From positions 79,123-143,122 of the forward strand of contig NZ_JOCF01000009.1 of the NCBI RefSeq assembly GCF_000720635.1: 64,000 bases of DNA, read 5' to 3'. Below the pieces are notes generated by a model, which saw only the letters and a list, made by a program, of their open reading frames with translations, was not told the DNA's origin and did no database searches. How positions within the stretch are numbered: position 1 is the stretch's first letter; the number at the start of each line of letters is the position of its first letter. Below, in pieces: positions 1 to 8,333 of the stretch. This DNA comes from Streptomyces sp. NRRL WC-3742. GTDB lineage: Bacteria > Actinomycetota > Actinomycetes > Streptomycetales > Streptomycetaceae. Position numbers and translations under genes: made by a program.

Positions 1-47
1 GTTGCGGCGGACAGGGTGAGCGCGGCCAGGGCGACGCGGATTCGCAT
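1..47 (-). CDS. Partial gene, N-terminus of a probable secreted protein
   Basis: The gene runs off the left edge. Its ATG is at 47, with GGAG eight bases upstream. The 15 visible residues (MRIRVALAALTLSAA) are a basic start followed by a hydrophobic run, as in a Sec signal peptide. It lies 30 bases downstream of the next minus-strand gene and probably shares its transcript. Function cannot be told from this fragment. Confidence 0.5.
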   Translation of the reverse strand, partial: MRIRVALAALTLSAA

Positions 48-77
48 CGGGGTGTCTCCGGGAGTGAGGTGGGGCGG

Positions 78-356
78 TCAGCGGCGGCGGTTGCGGCGGC
101 GGGTGGGGATCTCGGCGCGGTCGCGGTCGTAGGCGTTGACCGGGGCGGGAGCGTCGGCCACGGGTTCCGGTTCGTCGGCCTGCGCCGGGCCCTGTACGGC
201 CCGCTTGACCAGGGCGGGCACCTGCCGGACTCCGTGGGCGAGAAGGCCGGTCAGCAGGGCCGCCGCGAGCCCCCCGCCCCAGTTGTGGGTCTGCCAGGGC
301 GACCCAGCGAGCAGCATGGCCAGCCCCAGGGCGGCGGGGGTGACGTGGTTACGCAT
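78..356 (-). CDS. Small membrane protein, 92 aa, unknown function
   Basis: ATG at 356 gives a 92-residue protein. Two hydrophobic stretches (about residues 7-20 and 28-42) are followed by an acidic/proline linker and a very basic tail ending RRRNRRR, the layout of a small membrane protein with a cytoplasmic tail. No family is recognised. It points away from the phage packaging genes and, with the partial gene to its left, may be a lysogeny-expressed accessory pair at the left of the prophage. That role is inference from position and strand. Confidence 0.5.
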   Translation of the reverse strand: MRNHVTPAALGLAMLLAGSPWQTHNWGGGLAAALLTGLLAHGVRQVPALVKRAVQGPAQADEPEPVADAPAPVNAYDRDRAEIPTRRRNRRR

Positions 357-927
357 CGTGATCTCGTTTCGGTCGGTCCGTCGCTTGCAGGACCAACACT
401 GCGGGTCGAGATGCGCCCGAGTCAAACGCATTTTGCGTGATGCCCATCACATGCTGATTGGGCGCTCAATCTCGCGAGATCGGAAGACGCGCGCGTACGC
501 GAAGCAGCGCGAAAGCGCTTGCTGCACAAGGGGTTTGGCGGGCTCGGTCGCGGCCGTTTGGCGCGCGTCGCGGGGTGCCCGGGGGGTGCCTCCCGCGCGC
601 GTTCCTTTATTGCCCGGAGCGTCATAGCAGCCGAGATCCGATACGAACGCCGGCCGACCCCTTCTTCCGGATCAATAACGCAACGTGACCAGCAGATATG
701 CACTCATCGCCACGCACTGATTGCGGAGGGTGAGGCCGCGGGTGTCGGCGGTGTTAACCGGGCGGCCTAAATACATGTGGAGGCGGCTCGCGCGCGTGCG
801 CGCACCCGTTGCTGCGGCACCCCGGCCGGCCTCCCGATCGCCCCGCCAGGGCAACGCTCCCCGACTGGCCCTCTCTCCCCGGTCGTGGTCGAGCACCTGG
901 CGGGGCCCAGCGTTCAAGGAGGCTGCC
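357..927. other. Gene-poor region between divergent transcription units
   Basis: I see no convincing gene in these 570 bases; open frames here have atypical arginine-rich translations. The region separates minus-strand genes (left) from the plus-strand packaging genes (right), so it should hold divergent promoters. It contains one copy of the TGTTAACC-N5-GCCTMAW phage motif at 752-771. In this type of phage the packaging start (cos or pac) is usually near the terminase genes, but no site can be identified by eye. Confidence 0.4.
752..771 (+). promoter_or_regulatory. Phage motif copy 1: TGTTAACC-N5-GCCTAAA
   Basis: First of four copies of a 20-base motif in this prophage (others at 20571, 22940 and 31508). 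All lie on the plus strand in non-coding DNA upstream of phage genes, and all have exactly 5 bases between the two halves. This copy is 156 bases before the HNH gene start. It could be a phage promoter element or a repressor site; which is not known. Confidence 0.5.
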
Positions 928-1251
928 GTGTCGGCGAGTTCGCGCCGGACAGTCCCACTTCCCCCGCACTGGGCCCGCCTTCGCCGGGCGGTGATGAACC
1001 GCGACGCCTGGCGCTGCCAGCACGTCCGCTACGACACGGGCGAGCTGTGCGGCGAACCCGCCCGCCACTGCGACCACATCGTCCCGGCCTCCGAAGGCGG
1101 CTCCGACGACCCCGCCAACCTCCGAGCCCTATGCGACTGGCACGTCCTTCGCAAGGACGCGGCCGACGCCGGCCGAGCCCGCCGACGGGCCGCCGCCCAG
1201 CGCTGGCAGCCAGCCCGAACCCGCCGACCGCACCCCGGGGAGGTCCGTTGA
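928..1251 (+). CDS. HNH endonuclease, packaging-associated
   Basis: 107 aa from GTG 928, chosen because AAGGAGG lies just upstream. The HNH core reads CDHIVPASEGGSDDPANL, then CDWH: the His that starts the beta-beta-alpha metal fold, the Asn and the last His are all visible. HNH proteins encoded just before terminase are common in siphoviruses, where they act with the terminase in DNA maturation or packaging. The stop overlaps the next gene (TTGA), showing translational coupling to the small terminase. Confidence 0.8.
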   Translation: MSASSRRTVPLPPHWARLRRAVMNRDAWRCQHVRYDTGELCGEPARHCDHIVPASEGGSDDPANLRALCDWHVLRKDAADAGRARRRAAAQRWQPARTRRPHPGEVR

Positions 1252-1598
1252 ACGTCGATCCGACCGAGAAGAACCCGACGATGATCCGCACCGCGCTCAT
1301 CGAGCTGTACGAGACCGAACTCGACCTTGAGCCGACCGACCTCGCGCTGATCGACATCGCCGCACCGATGCTCGCCCGCGCCGCCCAGCTCGACGCCGTG
1401 GTGAAGCGCGAGGGCCAGATGATCCCCGGCGGCAACCGCGCCGGCATGTTCGTCCTCCACCCCGGCATCGCGCAGGCCCAGACCAACCGGGCCAGCGCAG
1501 CCAGCTACCTCGCCAAGATCCGCGGTGAGGGCGAGGGCGCCAAGCGCGGCCACAACGCCCGCGACGCCATTGCCGCCCGCTGGGGCAACCGAGTCTGA
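1248..1598 (+). CDS. Terminase small subunit, probable (P27-like)
   Basis: 116 aa from TTG 1248, which has GGAGG six bases upstream and overlaps the HNH stop; ATG 1281 is an alternative. The pattern helical N-terminus, LARAAQLDAVVKREGQ, a short loop, then a His-Pro-containing helix resembles P27-type small terminases, which bind phage DNA and load the large subunit. The position between HNH and large terminase supports this. The family call is by pattern and context only. Confidence 0.6.
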   Translation: MNVDPTEKNPTMIRTALIELYETELDLEPTDLALIDIAAPMLARAAQLDAVVKREGQMIPGGNRAGMFVLHPGIAQAQTNRASAASYLAKIRGEGEGAKRGHNARDAIAARWGNRV

Positions 1599-1611
1599 GA
1601 AGGGGGCCGCC

Positions 1612-1836
1612 GTGGCGCGCCGCAAGACCCGGGCCGCCGGGCCCTCAGACGAGTCCCTGCGCATCGCCCGGACGATCGTCTACTACGAAGCGTGTCTTGA
1701 CCGCGAGGTCCCGCACGCCGTCGCCCGCGAACTGTGGGCCCACGACATGAACTTGCCCTTCGCAGCCGGTGCGCACGTCTCCGTGGACGCTGCCCGGCTG
1801 CTGGAGGAGCGCGCCCGCCGGGAAGCCAGCAGCTGA
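1612..1836 (+). CDS. Small phage protein, 74 aa, unknown
   Basis: GTG 1612 follows a purine-rich site (GAGAAGGGGG). The product is helical and basic at the N-terminus (VARRKTRAAGPS) with no motif I recognise. It sits between the terminase subunits, 13 bases after the small terminase stop and in the same direction, so it is probably part of the packaging operon. Typical third-position GC supports it being real. Confidence 0.5.
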   Translation: MARRKTRAAGPSDESLRIARTIVYYEACLDREVPHAVARELWAHDMNLPFAAGAHVSVDAARLLEERARREASS

Positions 1837-1846
1837 TCAGCCGCGC

Positions 1847-1955
1847 GGTGGGCTCCCCGCTTGGGGGAGCCCACCAGGATTCCCGCACTGCGGGGGATGA
1901 GGCCCGACCGACATCCGGCCGCCTTCGCGTGCTGGTGATCCCCGCCATGCGGGCT
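1847..1955. repeat. Cluster of three GC-rich hairpins
   Basis: A perfect hairpin at 1848-1874 (arms GTGGGCTCCCC and GGGGAGCCCAC) is followed by two weaker ones, around 1877-1900 (TTCCCGCACTGCGGGGGA) and 1935-1953 (GATCCCCGCCATGCGGG). The last two look alike and resemble the short palindromes of type I-E CRISPR repeats, but spacing and copy number do not fit an array. They fill the gap before the large terminase and may attenuate transcription or mark a packaging-related structure. Confidence 0.4.
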
Positions 1956-1992
1956 ACCGACCCGTGATGCTACTGGACTCGGAGGTGGCGCG

Positions 1993-3642
1993 CTGCTCAC
2001 CTACGAGCCGGTCCGCACCATCGCGGACACCGTCCCCGACCGCAACAGAACGCTCGCGGGCGAACTGCTGCGCTGGAGCGCCCACGCATTCCGGCCGGAC
2101 TGGAAGTACACCCCGGAGCAGTGCCGCATCCTCGCGCGCTGGTACGAGCTGCGCGACGACGCCGTGCCCGAGGACCCGAACGACCCCGAGACCTGGGGCC
2201 GGGCCTTCCGCTACGAGTCCGGCACCCTGCGCCGCCTCAAGGGCTGGGGCAAGGACCCCGCCATGGCCTCGGTCTGCGCGCTGGAGTTCGTCGGCCCGTG
2301 CCGCCTGGTTGGCTTCCGTGCCGACGGCTCGCCGATCGGCGGCCCACCGGCGGAGAGCTGGGTGCAGATCTTCGCGACGGCCGCCGGCCAGAACGTCAAC
2401 ACGATGTCGGCTTTCTCCACGATCTTCAGCCAGGCCGCCGTCGACCGGTACGCGATCAAGCTCGGCCAGGAGGTCTGCTACGCCTCGCAGACCGACACCG
2501 ACGGAAGGCAGTGCCGCCTGGAGGCGAAGGCCAGTTCCTTCCGCGCTGCGGAGGGCGGGCGCCCATCGTTTTCACTGCTCAACGAGACGTGGCACTGGGT
2601 GGCCGCCACCGGAGGCCCACGCCTCGCAGCCACCATCCGACCCAACGCCACCAAGGTCGGCGGGCGGACGATGGAGATCACCAACGCCCCGGTCATCGGC
2701 GAAGAGTCGGTCGCCGAAGGCACCTGGTACGCCTGGGAGAAGCAGCGCGACGGCGTGAACAGGGACGCCGGTATCTACTACGACTCGGTGGAGGCCCCGC
2801 CCGGGGTCGATCTCGCCGACGAGCAGCAGCTCCGCGCCGCGATCCTGTGCGCCCGGGGTGACTCGGTGTGGATCAACCCGGACCGCGTGATGAAGGACAT
2901 CTGGTCCGCATCCACGTCCGAGGACGAGTCCCGCCGCAAGTACCTCAACCAGCTCTCCAGCCACGATGACGCGCTGGTGGAGCGCGACACCTGGGACCTG
3001 GCCACGGTCGAGCCCGCCGACGGCATCAAGCCGGGCGAGCGGATCGTGCTCGCCTTCGACGGCGGCAAGACCGACGACTCAACCGGCCTGCTGGCCATGC
3101 GCGTTCGGGACAAGCTGGTCCAGAAGCTCGCGCTGTGGGAGAAGCCCGACGGCCCGGCCGGCAAGCACTGGGAAGTGGACGGCCAGGAGGTCAACGATAT
3201 GGTCGGCCACGTCTTCCAGAAGTACACCGTCGTGGCGTTCTTCGCCGACGTCGCCGGGTGGGAGTCCTACGTCGCCGACTGGTCGGAGAAGTACGGCAAG
3301 CACCTGCTGATCAAGGCGTCCGGCAAGTCCTCGGTGGGGTTCGACATGCGCGCCAACCAGCGCGAGATCACCACCGAGCACATGGCGCTGGTCGGGGCGA
3401 TCGAGACGGTGGCCCTGCCGCACGTGCGGGACTACTCGCTCACCCGCCACGCCCTCAACGCCCGCAAGCGCCCGAACCAGTACGGCTTCTCCTTCGGCAA
3501 GGAGAGCCGCGAGTCGAAGCTGAAGGTGGACCTCTACGCCGCCATGGTGCTGGCCTGGATCGCCCACCGCCGCCTGACCGAGAGCGGCAAGCTCAAGCCC
3601 CCGAAGCAGCCCGGAACGCTACAGACCCGAGGAGGGTTCTGA
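1993..3642 (+). CDS. Terminase large subunit
   Basis: Packaging ATPase/nuclease. The frame opens well before the first GTG (2164). GGAGGT at 1981 with a six-base gap to CTG 1993 makes CTG the best start, giving 549 aa, normal for large terminases; starting at 2164 (492 aa) would lose conserved N-terminal sequence (YTPEQCRILARWYEL). The Walker B-like region is near FSLLNETWHW. The C-terminal RNase H-type nuclease has VLAFDGGKTDDSTGLL as its first acidic motif. The stop overlaps the portal start by one base. Confidence 0.85.
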   Translation: MLTYEPVRTIADTVPDRNRTLAGELLRWSAHAFRPDWKYTPEQCRILARWYELRDDAVPEDPNDPETWGRAFRYESGTLRRLKGWGKDPAMASVCALEFVGPCRLVGFRADGSPIGGPPAESWVQIFATAAGQNVNTMSAFSTIFSQAAVDRYAIKLGQEVCYASQTDTDGRQCRLEAKASSFRAAEGGRPSFSLLNETWHWVAATGGPRLAATIRPNATKVGGRTMEITNAPVIGEESVAEGTWYAWEKQRDGVNRDAGIYYDSVEAPPGVDLADEQQLRAAILCARGDSVWINPDRVMKDIWSASTSEDESRRKYLNQLSSHDDALVERDTWDLATVEPADGIKPGERIVLAFDGGKTDDSTGLLAMRVRDKLVQKLALWEKPDGPAGKHWEVDGQEVNDMVGHVFQKYTVVAFFADVAGWESYVADWSEKYGKHLLIKASGKSSVGFDMRANQREITTEHMALVGAIETVALPHVRDYSLTRHALNARKRPNQYGFSFGKESRESKLKVDLYAAMVLAWIAHRRLTESGKLKPPKQPGTLQTRGGF

Positions 3643-5102
3643 TGTCCCTCCCCGTCGTGATCAAGCGTGCCCGCCACGCGAAGTCGCTGATCGACCGCGA
3701 TTACGACCGGCTCAACCTGGTCGATCGGTACGCCCGTGGCCTGCACCGCGCCCCGTGGATGCCGGCCAAGGCGAACGCCGAGTTCAAGGACCTGGTGAAG
3801 CGCTCGATCGTGAACGTCTCCGGCCTGGCGGTGGAGGCCCCGCTGAACGCCCTGCGGGTGCAGGGCTTCCGCAAGCCGGGCAGCGGTGAGAACGCCTACG
3901 AGTGGCGGTACTGGCAGAAGAACCGGCTGGACGAGCGGCAGAACGCCGTCCACCGCGCCGCCCTCACCTCGGGGGCCGCGTACGTCGTCGTCACCCCGGA
4001 CCCGCGCAAGGGCCGCAAGGAGCCGGTGATCCGCGCCTACGACGCGATCAACACCGTTGCCGTCTACGCCGATCCGGCGTGGGACGAGCACCCGGTGTAC
4101 GCGCTGCACGTGCCCGAGCAGCAGCCCGACGAGGACCGCACGCTCGCGTACCTGTGGGACGACGTGGCGAAGTACACCGTCGATCTGGACGCCGAACCGG
4201 ACTCGGCGGTGCTCACCTCGGAGCCGCACGGCATGAACGTCTGCCCGGTGGTGCGGTTCTCCCCGGCGGTGGACCTTCGGGGCCGCACCCGGGGCCTGGT
4301 GGAACCGCTGATCACCCCGCAGGACCGGCTCAACCAGCACTCGCTGTCGCTGCTGCTGACCGAGCACTGGGGCGCCCACGCGATCCGCTTCGCCACCGGC
4401 CTCGCCCCGAGCGAGCGCCTGGACCCGGAGACCGGCGATCCGCTGCGCGACCCGGAGACCGGCGAACCGGTCTACGACGTGCCCTCGCTGGACCCGTCCA
4501 CCCTCCTGATGGCGCCCAACAGCGACGCGAAGTTCGGGCAGCTCCCGGCGATGCCCACCTCGGATCTGCTGGCCTCCCGCCGCCAGACCATCGAAGAGAT
4601 GATGGGCCTGGCCGACGTGCCGCCGCACTACCTCGCCGGGTCGAACCTGGTGAACCTGAGCGCGGACGCGCTGGCCGCAGCCGAGACCTCGTTCAAGCGG
4701 TTCCTGTCCACGCTCCAGGACTCGCTGGGCGAGTCGTGGGAGTCGGTGTTCCGGCTGTGCGCCGTCGCGGCCGGCCGGGGCGAGATCGAGCAGGACGAAA
4801 GCCAGGTCGAGTGGGCCGAGAAGGCAACGCGCTCGCTGGCCCAGGCCGCCGACGCGATGGTCAAGCTCATGCAGCAGGGCGTCCCGCTCAGCGTCGCTCT
4901 GCGCAAGGTGCCGGGCTTCAGCCAGGCCGACATTGACGAGGCGGTGAAGGCCGCCGAGGAGGCCGCCCGCAAGGCGGAGGCCGCCGAGGCCGAGGCACTG
5001 AAGCAGCAGAAGGAGGCGAGCAGTGGCGTGGACTCCCAGAACCGCCGAGATCCTGCGGGCGGTGGCCGCGTACCAGCTCGCGCAGGAAGCGCTGGCCGGT
5101 GA
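3642..5102 (+). CDS. Phage portal protein (SPP1 gp6-like)
   Basis: 486 aa from ATG 3642, with GGAGG upstream. The portal is the dodecameric ring at one capsid vertex through which DNA is packaged and ejected. Directly downstream of terminase, the size, the mid-protein stretch around GLVEPLITPQDRLNQHSLS, and the helical C-terminal crown rich in Ala/Glu/Lys fit the SPP1 Gp6-like family. The last 80 bases overlap the next gene in another frame, so its extreme C-terminus is read from shared DNA. Confidence 0.85.
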   Translation: MSLPVVIKRARHAKSLIDRDYDRLNLVDRYARGLHRAPWMPAKANAEFKDLVKRSIVNVSGLAVEAPLNALRVQGFRKPGSGENAYEWRYWQKNRLDERQNAVHRAALTSGAAYVVVTPDPRKGRKEPVIRAYDAINTVAVYADPAWDEHPVYALHVPEQQPDEDRTLAYLWDDVAKYTVDLDAEPDSAVLTSEPHGMNVCPVVRFSPAVDLRGRTRGLVEPLITPQDRLNQHSLSLLLTEHWGAHAIRFATGLAPSERLDPETGDPLRDPETGEPVYDVPSLDPSTLLMAPNSDAKFGQLPAMPTSDLLASRRQTIEEMMGLADVPPHYLAGSNLVNLSADALAAAETSFKRFLSTLQDSLGESWESVFRLCAVAAGRGEIEQDESQVEWAEKATRSLAQAADAMVKLMQQGVPLSVALRKVPGFSQADIDEAVKAAEEAARKAEAAEAEALKQQKEASSGVDSQNRRDPAGGGRVPARAGSAGR

Positions 5103-5913
5103 GTTCGCCGCCCGCTGGGCCGAGGTGCTGGCCGCCGTCGAGGCCCGCCAGGTCGCCGCGTCGCTGACCGAGCTGGAAGCCGAGTGGTCGGCGGCGATCC
5201 GCGAATCCGCGGCGGCCTCCCACGCGCTGTCGGCCGCCTTCTACCGGCTGGTCCGGGCGCTGGAGACCGGCCGCGTGATCGGCGGCCCCGGCTACCGCCC
5301 GAACTCCTCGCTCGGCTCCCTGTGGGCCGACTTCAACCAGGCCACCGGCAAGCGGACCGGCTCCGGCCCGCGCGAGGTGCTGCCCGTGGACACCCGCAAC
5401 CCCTTCCCCGCCGCCGACCTGGCGCGCGAAGCCCGCAGGGTTGAAGAAACGTTCCGCCAGGAGGTCACCGCCCGTGTCGAGAAGCACGAGCGCGAACGCG
5501 CCGGCCGCCAGGGCTCGGCCGCACTGGACGACCCGGAGCTGATCGCCTGGGAGCGCGAGTTCCTGGACTCGCTGAAGACCGGCAGCACCGGAGCGGGCGG
5601 GATGCTCGTCCAGGACGCCGGCCGGACCATGATCCACACCGCCCTGCAGGACGACCCCGGGGCGATCGGCTACTACCGCAAGACCGACAGCTCGCCCTGC
5701 TACTTCTGCGCGCTCATGGCCGCCCGAGGCGCGGTCTACAAGTCCAAGCGCACGGCCGCGTTCGGCGCTCACCCGCACTGCCACTGCCAGGCCGTCCCGA
5801 TCTTCTCCCGCCGCTACCGCCTGCCGGCCGAGAACGAGATGTTCGCCCGGATGTGGCGCGAGTTCGGGGGCGGCTCGCTGGCCGACTGGCGCACCCACTA
5901 CACCAAGACCTAG
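5023..5913 (+). CDS. MuF-like minor head protein
   Basis: 296 aa from GTG 5023, preceded by GGAGG, overlapping the end of portal. The N-terminal two thirds are helical. Near the C-terminus is a Cys/His cluster (CYFC, then HPHCHCQ) characteristic of MuF/SPP1 gp7-type head morphogenesis proteins, which ride on the portal into the procapsid. The position between portal and scaffold is the standard one. Some actinophage annotations call this family a capsid maturation protease; no protease motif is evident here. Confidence 0.75.
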   Translation: MAWTPRTAEILRAVAAYQLAQEALAGEFAARWAEVLAAVEARQVAASLTELEAEWSAAIRESAAASHALSAAFYRLVRALETGRVIGGPGYRPNSSLGSLWADFNQATGKRTGSGPREVLPVDTRNPFPAADLAREARRVEETFRQEVTARVEKHERERAGRQGSAALDDPELIAWEREFLDSLKTGSTGAGGMLVQDAGRTMIHTALQDDPGAIGYYRKTDSSPCYFCALMAARGAVYKSKRTAAFGAHPHCHCQAVPIFSRRYRLPAENEMFARMWREFGGGSLADWRTHYTKT

Positions 5914-5920
5914 GAGAGAC

Positions 5921-6421
5921 GTGCCCGAGACCCTCACGCCCGAGACGCCGACCCCGGCCGAGGCGATCCCCGGCGGCGTGGTGAACCCGGCCACCCCGCC
6001 CGCAGCTCCCGTTCCGGTTGAGCTGACGGATGCTCAGGAAAACTCGAGCGAGCCGATCGTCCCGAAGCCGGGGGAGCCGGACTACAAGGCGCTGTACGAG
6101 AAGATGCAGGCCGACCTGGACACCGCCCGCGAGCGCGGCCAGGAGGCCGGCGTCGAGGCGGACGAGCTGCGCGCCCAGGTCGCCCAGCTCCAGGAGCAGG
6201 CCCTTCGGGACCGGATCGCCGCCGAGTACGCCCTGCCGCCGGTCCTCGCCGCCCTGGTCCAGGGCTCCGACGAGGCTGCCGTCCGCGAGCATGCCGAGCA
6301 GCTGGCCGCCGTCGCCGCCCCCAAGCCGCTGCTGGGCGCGGGCGGCCTGACCCCGCACTCCGAGCCCGACCCGTACAAGGGCCTGGCCGAGAAGCTGCGC
6401 CTGCGCCGCTTCGGTATCTGA
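5921..6421 (+). CDS. Scaffolding protein
   Basis: 166 aa from GTG 5921. The low-complexity Pro/Thr/Glu N-terminus is followed by a long predicted coiled coil (YKALYEKMQADLDTARERG, then repeating Glu/Gln/Ala/Leu) and a basic tail ending KLRLRRFGI, the plan of a capsid scaffold whose basic C-terminus binds coat protein. It immediately precedes the major capsid gene, as expected. No catalytic motifs. Confidence 0.7.
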   Translation: MPETLTPETPTPAEAIPGGVVNPATPPAAPVPVELTDAQENSSEPIVPKPGEPDYKALYEKMQADLDTARERGQEAGVEADELRAQVAQLQEQALRDRIAAEYALPPVLAALVQGSDEAAVREHAEQLAAVAAPKPLLGAGGLTPHSEPDPYKGLAEKLRLRRFGI

Positions 6422-6440
6422 CCTTCCCCATCCGCACATG

Positions 6441-6465
6441 AGGCCGCCCTGTCCCGGGGCGGCCT
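6441..6465 (+). terminator. Hairpin between scaffold and capsid genes
   Basis: Nine-base stem AGGCCGCCC / GGGCGGCCT with a seven-base loop, then pyrimidine-rich DNA. It probably sets the relative amount of scaffold and capsid transcript or stabilises the capsid mRNA 5' end. Confidence 0.55.
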
Positions 6466-6489
6466 TCCGTCTTCCCGAGGAACAGCGCC

Positions 6490-7515
6490 ATCTCTCTCAA
6501 CCCCGCACGTGCCAACGCTTTCCAGAACCCGGACAAGCTGGTCCTTCAGGCCATCGCCAACCTGAAGGACACCGTCCTGCTGGCCCACAAGTTCGACCGC
6601 CGGGCCGCCGAGGAGTTCGTCAACGCCACCGGCCAGGTCATCAACATCCGCCGCCCCGCCCGTCTGAAGGGCGCTGAGGAGCGGATCGACGCCAAGCGCA
6701 AGTTCGCCGACCCGACCACGTGGATTCAGTCGGAGAACCTGAACGAGGGTCTGTTGACGGTCAAGCTCGACACCCACGCCTACTCCGCGGTGGACCTCTC
6801 CGACGCGGAGCTGTCCCTTGACCTCCTGTCCTTCGGCGAGCAGGTCATGGTCCCGCAGGTGGACTCCATCACCGAGCGCCTTGAGGACAAGGTCGCCAGC
6901 GCGATGAACGAGTTCCCCGACGTCGCCGCCACCGCGAAGATCCCGGTGGACCTGACCAAGGCCACCAGCGACGAGCAGGCCGGCCAGATGATCCGCAAGA
7001 GCCTGGCGCGCCTGCGCGTGCAGCTCAACAAGGAGAACATCCCCGCCGAGGGCCGCACCGCCGTGGTCGGCTCCGAGGCCGCGTACTACCTGCTGAACGA
7101 CCCGAACATCACCAAGGCCAACGAGTCCGCCAACAACGGCGCGGCCCTGCGCCAGGCGACCATCGGCAACCTGTACGGCTTCGACATCGTGGAGTCCACG
7201 AACGACGTCCTCGCCCCACTCGGCGTCTACGCCTTCCACCGCTCCGCGATCCAGCTCGTCTCGGGCGCGCCGTCGGTCCCGGAGTCCGCCAAGGGCGGCC
7301 GGCAGACGGCCGACGGCTTCGCGCTGCGCTGGATCAAGGACTACAACAGCGGCGCGGCCATGGAGCGCTCGTTCCTCAGCTCGTACTGGGGCGCGACCCT
7401 GGTCACCGACCTGAAGAAGAACGAGACCAACTGGCAGGACCCGAAGAACCTGGTCAAGGTCCGGGGCATCCGCGTCACCTTCACCGGCGAGCCGACCGCC
7501 ACCGCCACGAAGTAA
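6490..7515 (+). CDS. Major capsid protein, apparent ATC start
   Basis: HK97-fold coat protein by position and size (341 aa). The reading frame is open from a stop at 6439 and contains no ATG, GTG or TTG until TTG 6754, which would remove about 88 residues of typical N-arm sequence. ATC at 6490 lies seven bases after GAGGAA and gives (M)SLNPARANAFQNPDKL. A CTG at 6538 is the only other candidate and lacks a good ribosome site. The C-terminal part has the usual acidic/hydrophobic alternation (FRSLOW-type arms are not evident) and ends with an Ala/Thr tail. Confidence 0.8.
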   Translation: MSLNPARANAFQNPDKLVLQAIANLKDTVLLAHKFDRRAAEEFVNATGQVINIRRPARLKGAEERIDAKRKFADPTTWIQSENLNEGLLTVKLDTHAYSAVDLSDAELSLDLLSFGEQVMVPQVDSITERLEDKVASAMNEFPDVAATAKIPVDLTKATSDEQAGQMIRKSLARLRVQLNKENIPAEGRTAVVGSEAAYYLLNDPNITKANESANNGAALRQATIGNLYGFDIVESTNDVLAPLGVYAFHRSAIQLVSGAPSVPESAKGGRQTADGFALRWIKDYNSGAAMERSFLSSYWGATLVTDLKKNETNWQDPKNLVKVRGIRVTFTGEPTATATK

Positions 7516-7524
7516 GGGGTGAGC

Positions 7525-7953
7525 GTGGCGCTGGACGTCGCCGACCTCTTCAAACGCCTGGGCAAGCCCGCTCCCCCCACCGGCACCCCGGACTGGGAGC
7601 GAGCCAACGCCGCGCTCGAAGACGCCTTCTGGGTGATCGCCGCGCAGGGCCACCCCGCCTGGACCCCGCAGCGCCACCCGGCCGTGATCCGCTCGCTGGC
7701 TCTGGCCGTGGCGGACCGCCGCTTCCGCAACCCCGAGGGGTACGTGCAGGAGCAGGCCGGAGAGGTCTCCTACCGGATGCCGGACGGCTCCCCGATGGGC
7801 CTTGCCCTCACCCGGGGCGAGCAGGCCCTGATCGAGCGGGTGGCAGGCCGCGGTGGCCTCAAGTCCGTCCAGGGCCGTCGCTCTGCCGTCTCGCGCGGGC
7901 TGCGCACCGGATACCCGTTCCCGGACCCCGAGGACTCCTGGGGGCTGGTGTGA
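7525..7953 (+). CDS. Head-tail connector (gp6-like)
   Basis: 142 aa from GTG 7525, chosen over GTG 7519 because AAGGGG then lies at the right distance. Helical N-terminal half (DVADLFKRLGK) followed by a Gly/Arg-rich tail. First gene after major capsid, the usual place for the adaptor that docks on the portal ring. The stop overlaps the next start (GTGA). Assigned by position; sequence motifs are weak. Confidence 0.6.
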   Translation: MALDVADLFKRLGKPAPPTGTPDWERANAALEDAFWVIAAQGHPAWTPQRHPAVIRSLALAVADRRFRNPEGYVQEQAGEVSYRMPDGSPMGLALTRGEQALIERVAGRGGLKSVQGRRSAVSRGLRTGYPFPDPEDSWGLV

Positions 7954-8333
7954 GCCTGCTGGAGCGCGGGCGCACCCGCGTGAGCGTCCACACGGTCCGC
8001 TACGTCGATGACGGCTACGGCGACCGTCGGCCGGCACCCGGGCCGAGCGCCACCTACGCGGCGTGGGTCCAGCCGGTTGGCGACGCCGCAGGCTGGCGGG
8101 CCCCGGTCGGCGCGCAGGTCGGCTGGTCCCCGCCGATCCGCCGCAAGATCGTGTTCCCTGCGGACGCGGTGATCGACAAGTGGTCCGCCGTCACGTTCGA
8201 GGACGAGGGCGACCCCGGCACCCGCTGGGCCGTGGTCGACCCGCCCCGCGCCCACCACGGCGCTTCCGACCGGATGAGGTTCGTGACCGTGATCGTGGAG
8301 GGCGGTGGCCAAAGTGGCGGAGACCCGTCCTGA
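7950..8333 (+). CDS. Head-tail stopper / head closure protein
   Basis: 127 aa from GTG 7950, coupled to the previous gene. Predicted mostly beta (RTRVSVHTVRYVDDGYGDR; KIVFPADAVIDKWSAVTFED; RFVTVIVEGG), like SPP1 gp16-type head-closure proteins of about 110-130 aa that follow the adaptor. It overlaps the next gene by 29 bases. Function from position and fold pattern. Confidence 0.55.
   Translation: MSLLERGRTRVSVHTVRYVDDGYGDRRPAPGPSATYAAWVQPVGDAAGWRAPVGAQVGWSPPIRRKIVFPADAVIDKWSAVTFEDEGDPGTRWAVVDPPRAHHGASDRMRFVTVIVEGGGQSGGDPS

Noticed and set aside
1847..1955. CRISPR-like repeats (CCCCGC-type palindromes)
   Set aside because: Only two similar copies, unequal length, 59-base offset that does not match a type I-E unit of about 61, poor identity, and no cas genes. 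Treated as hairpins.
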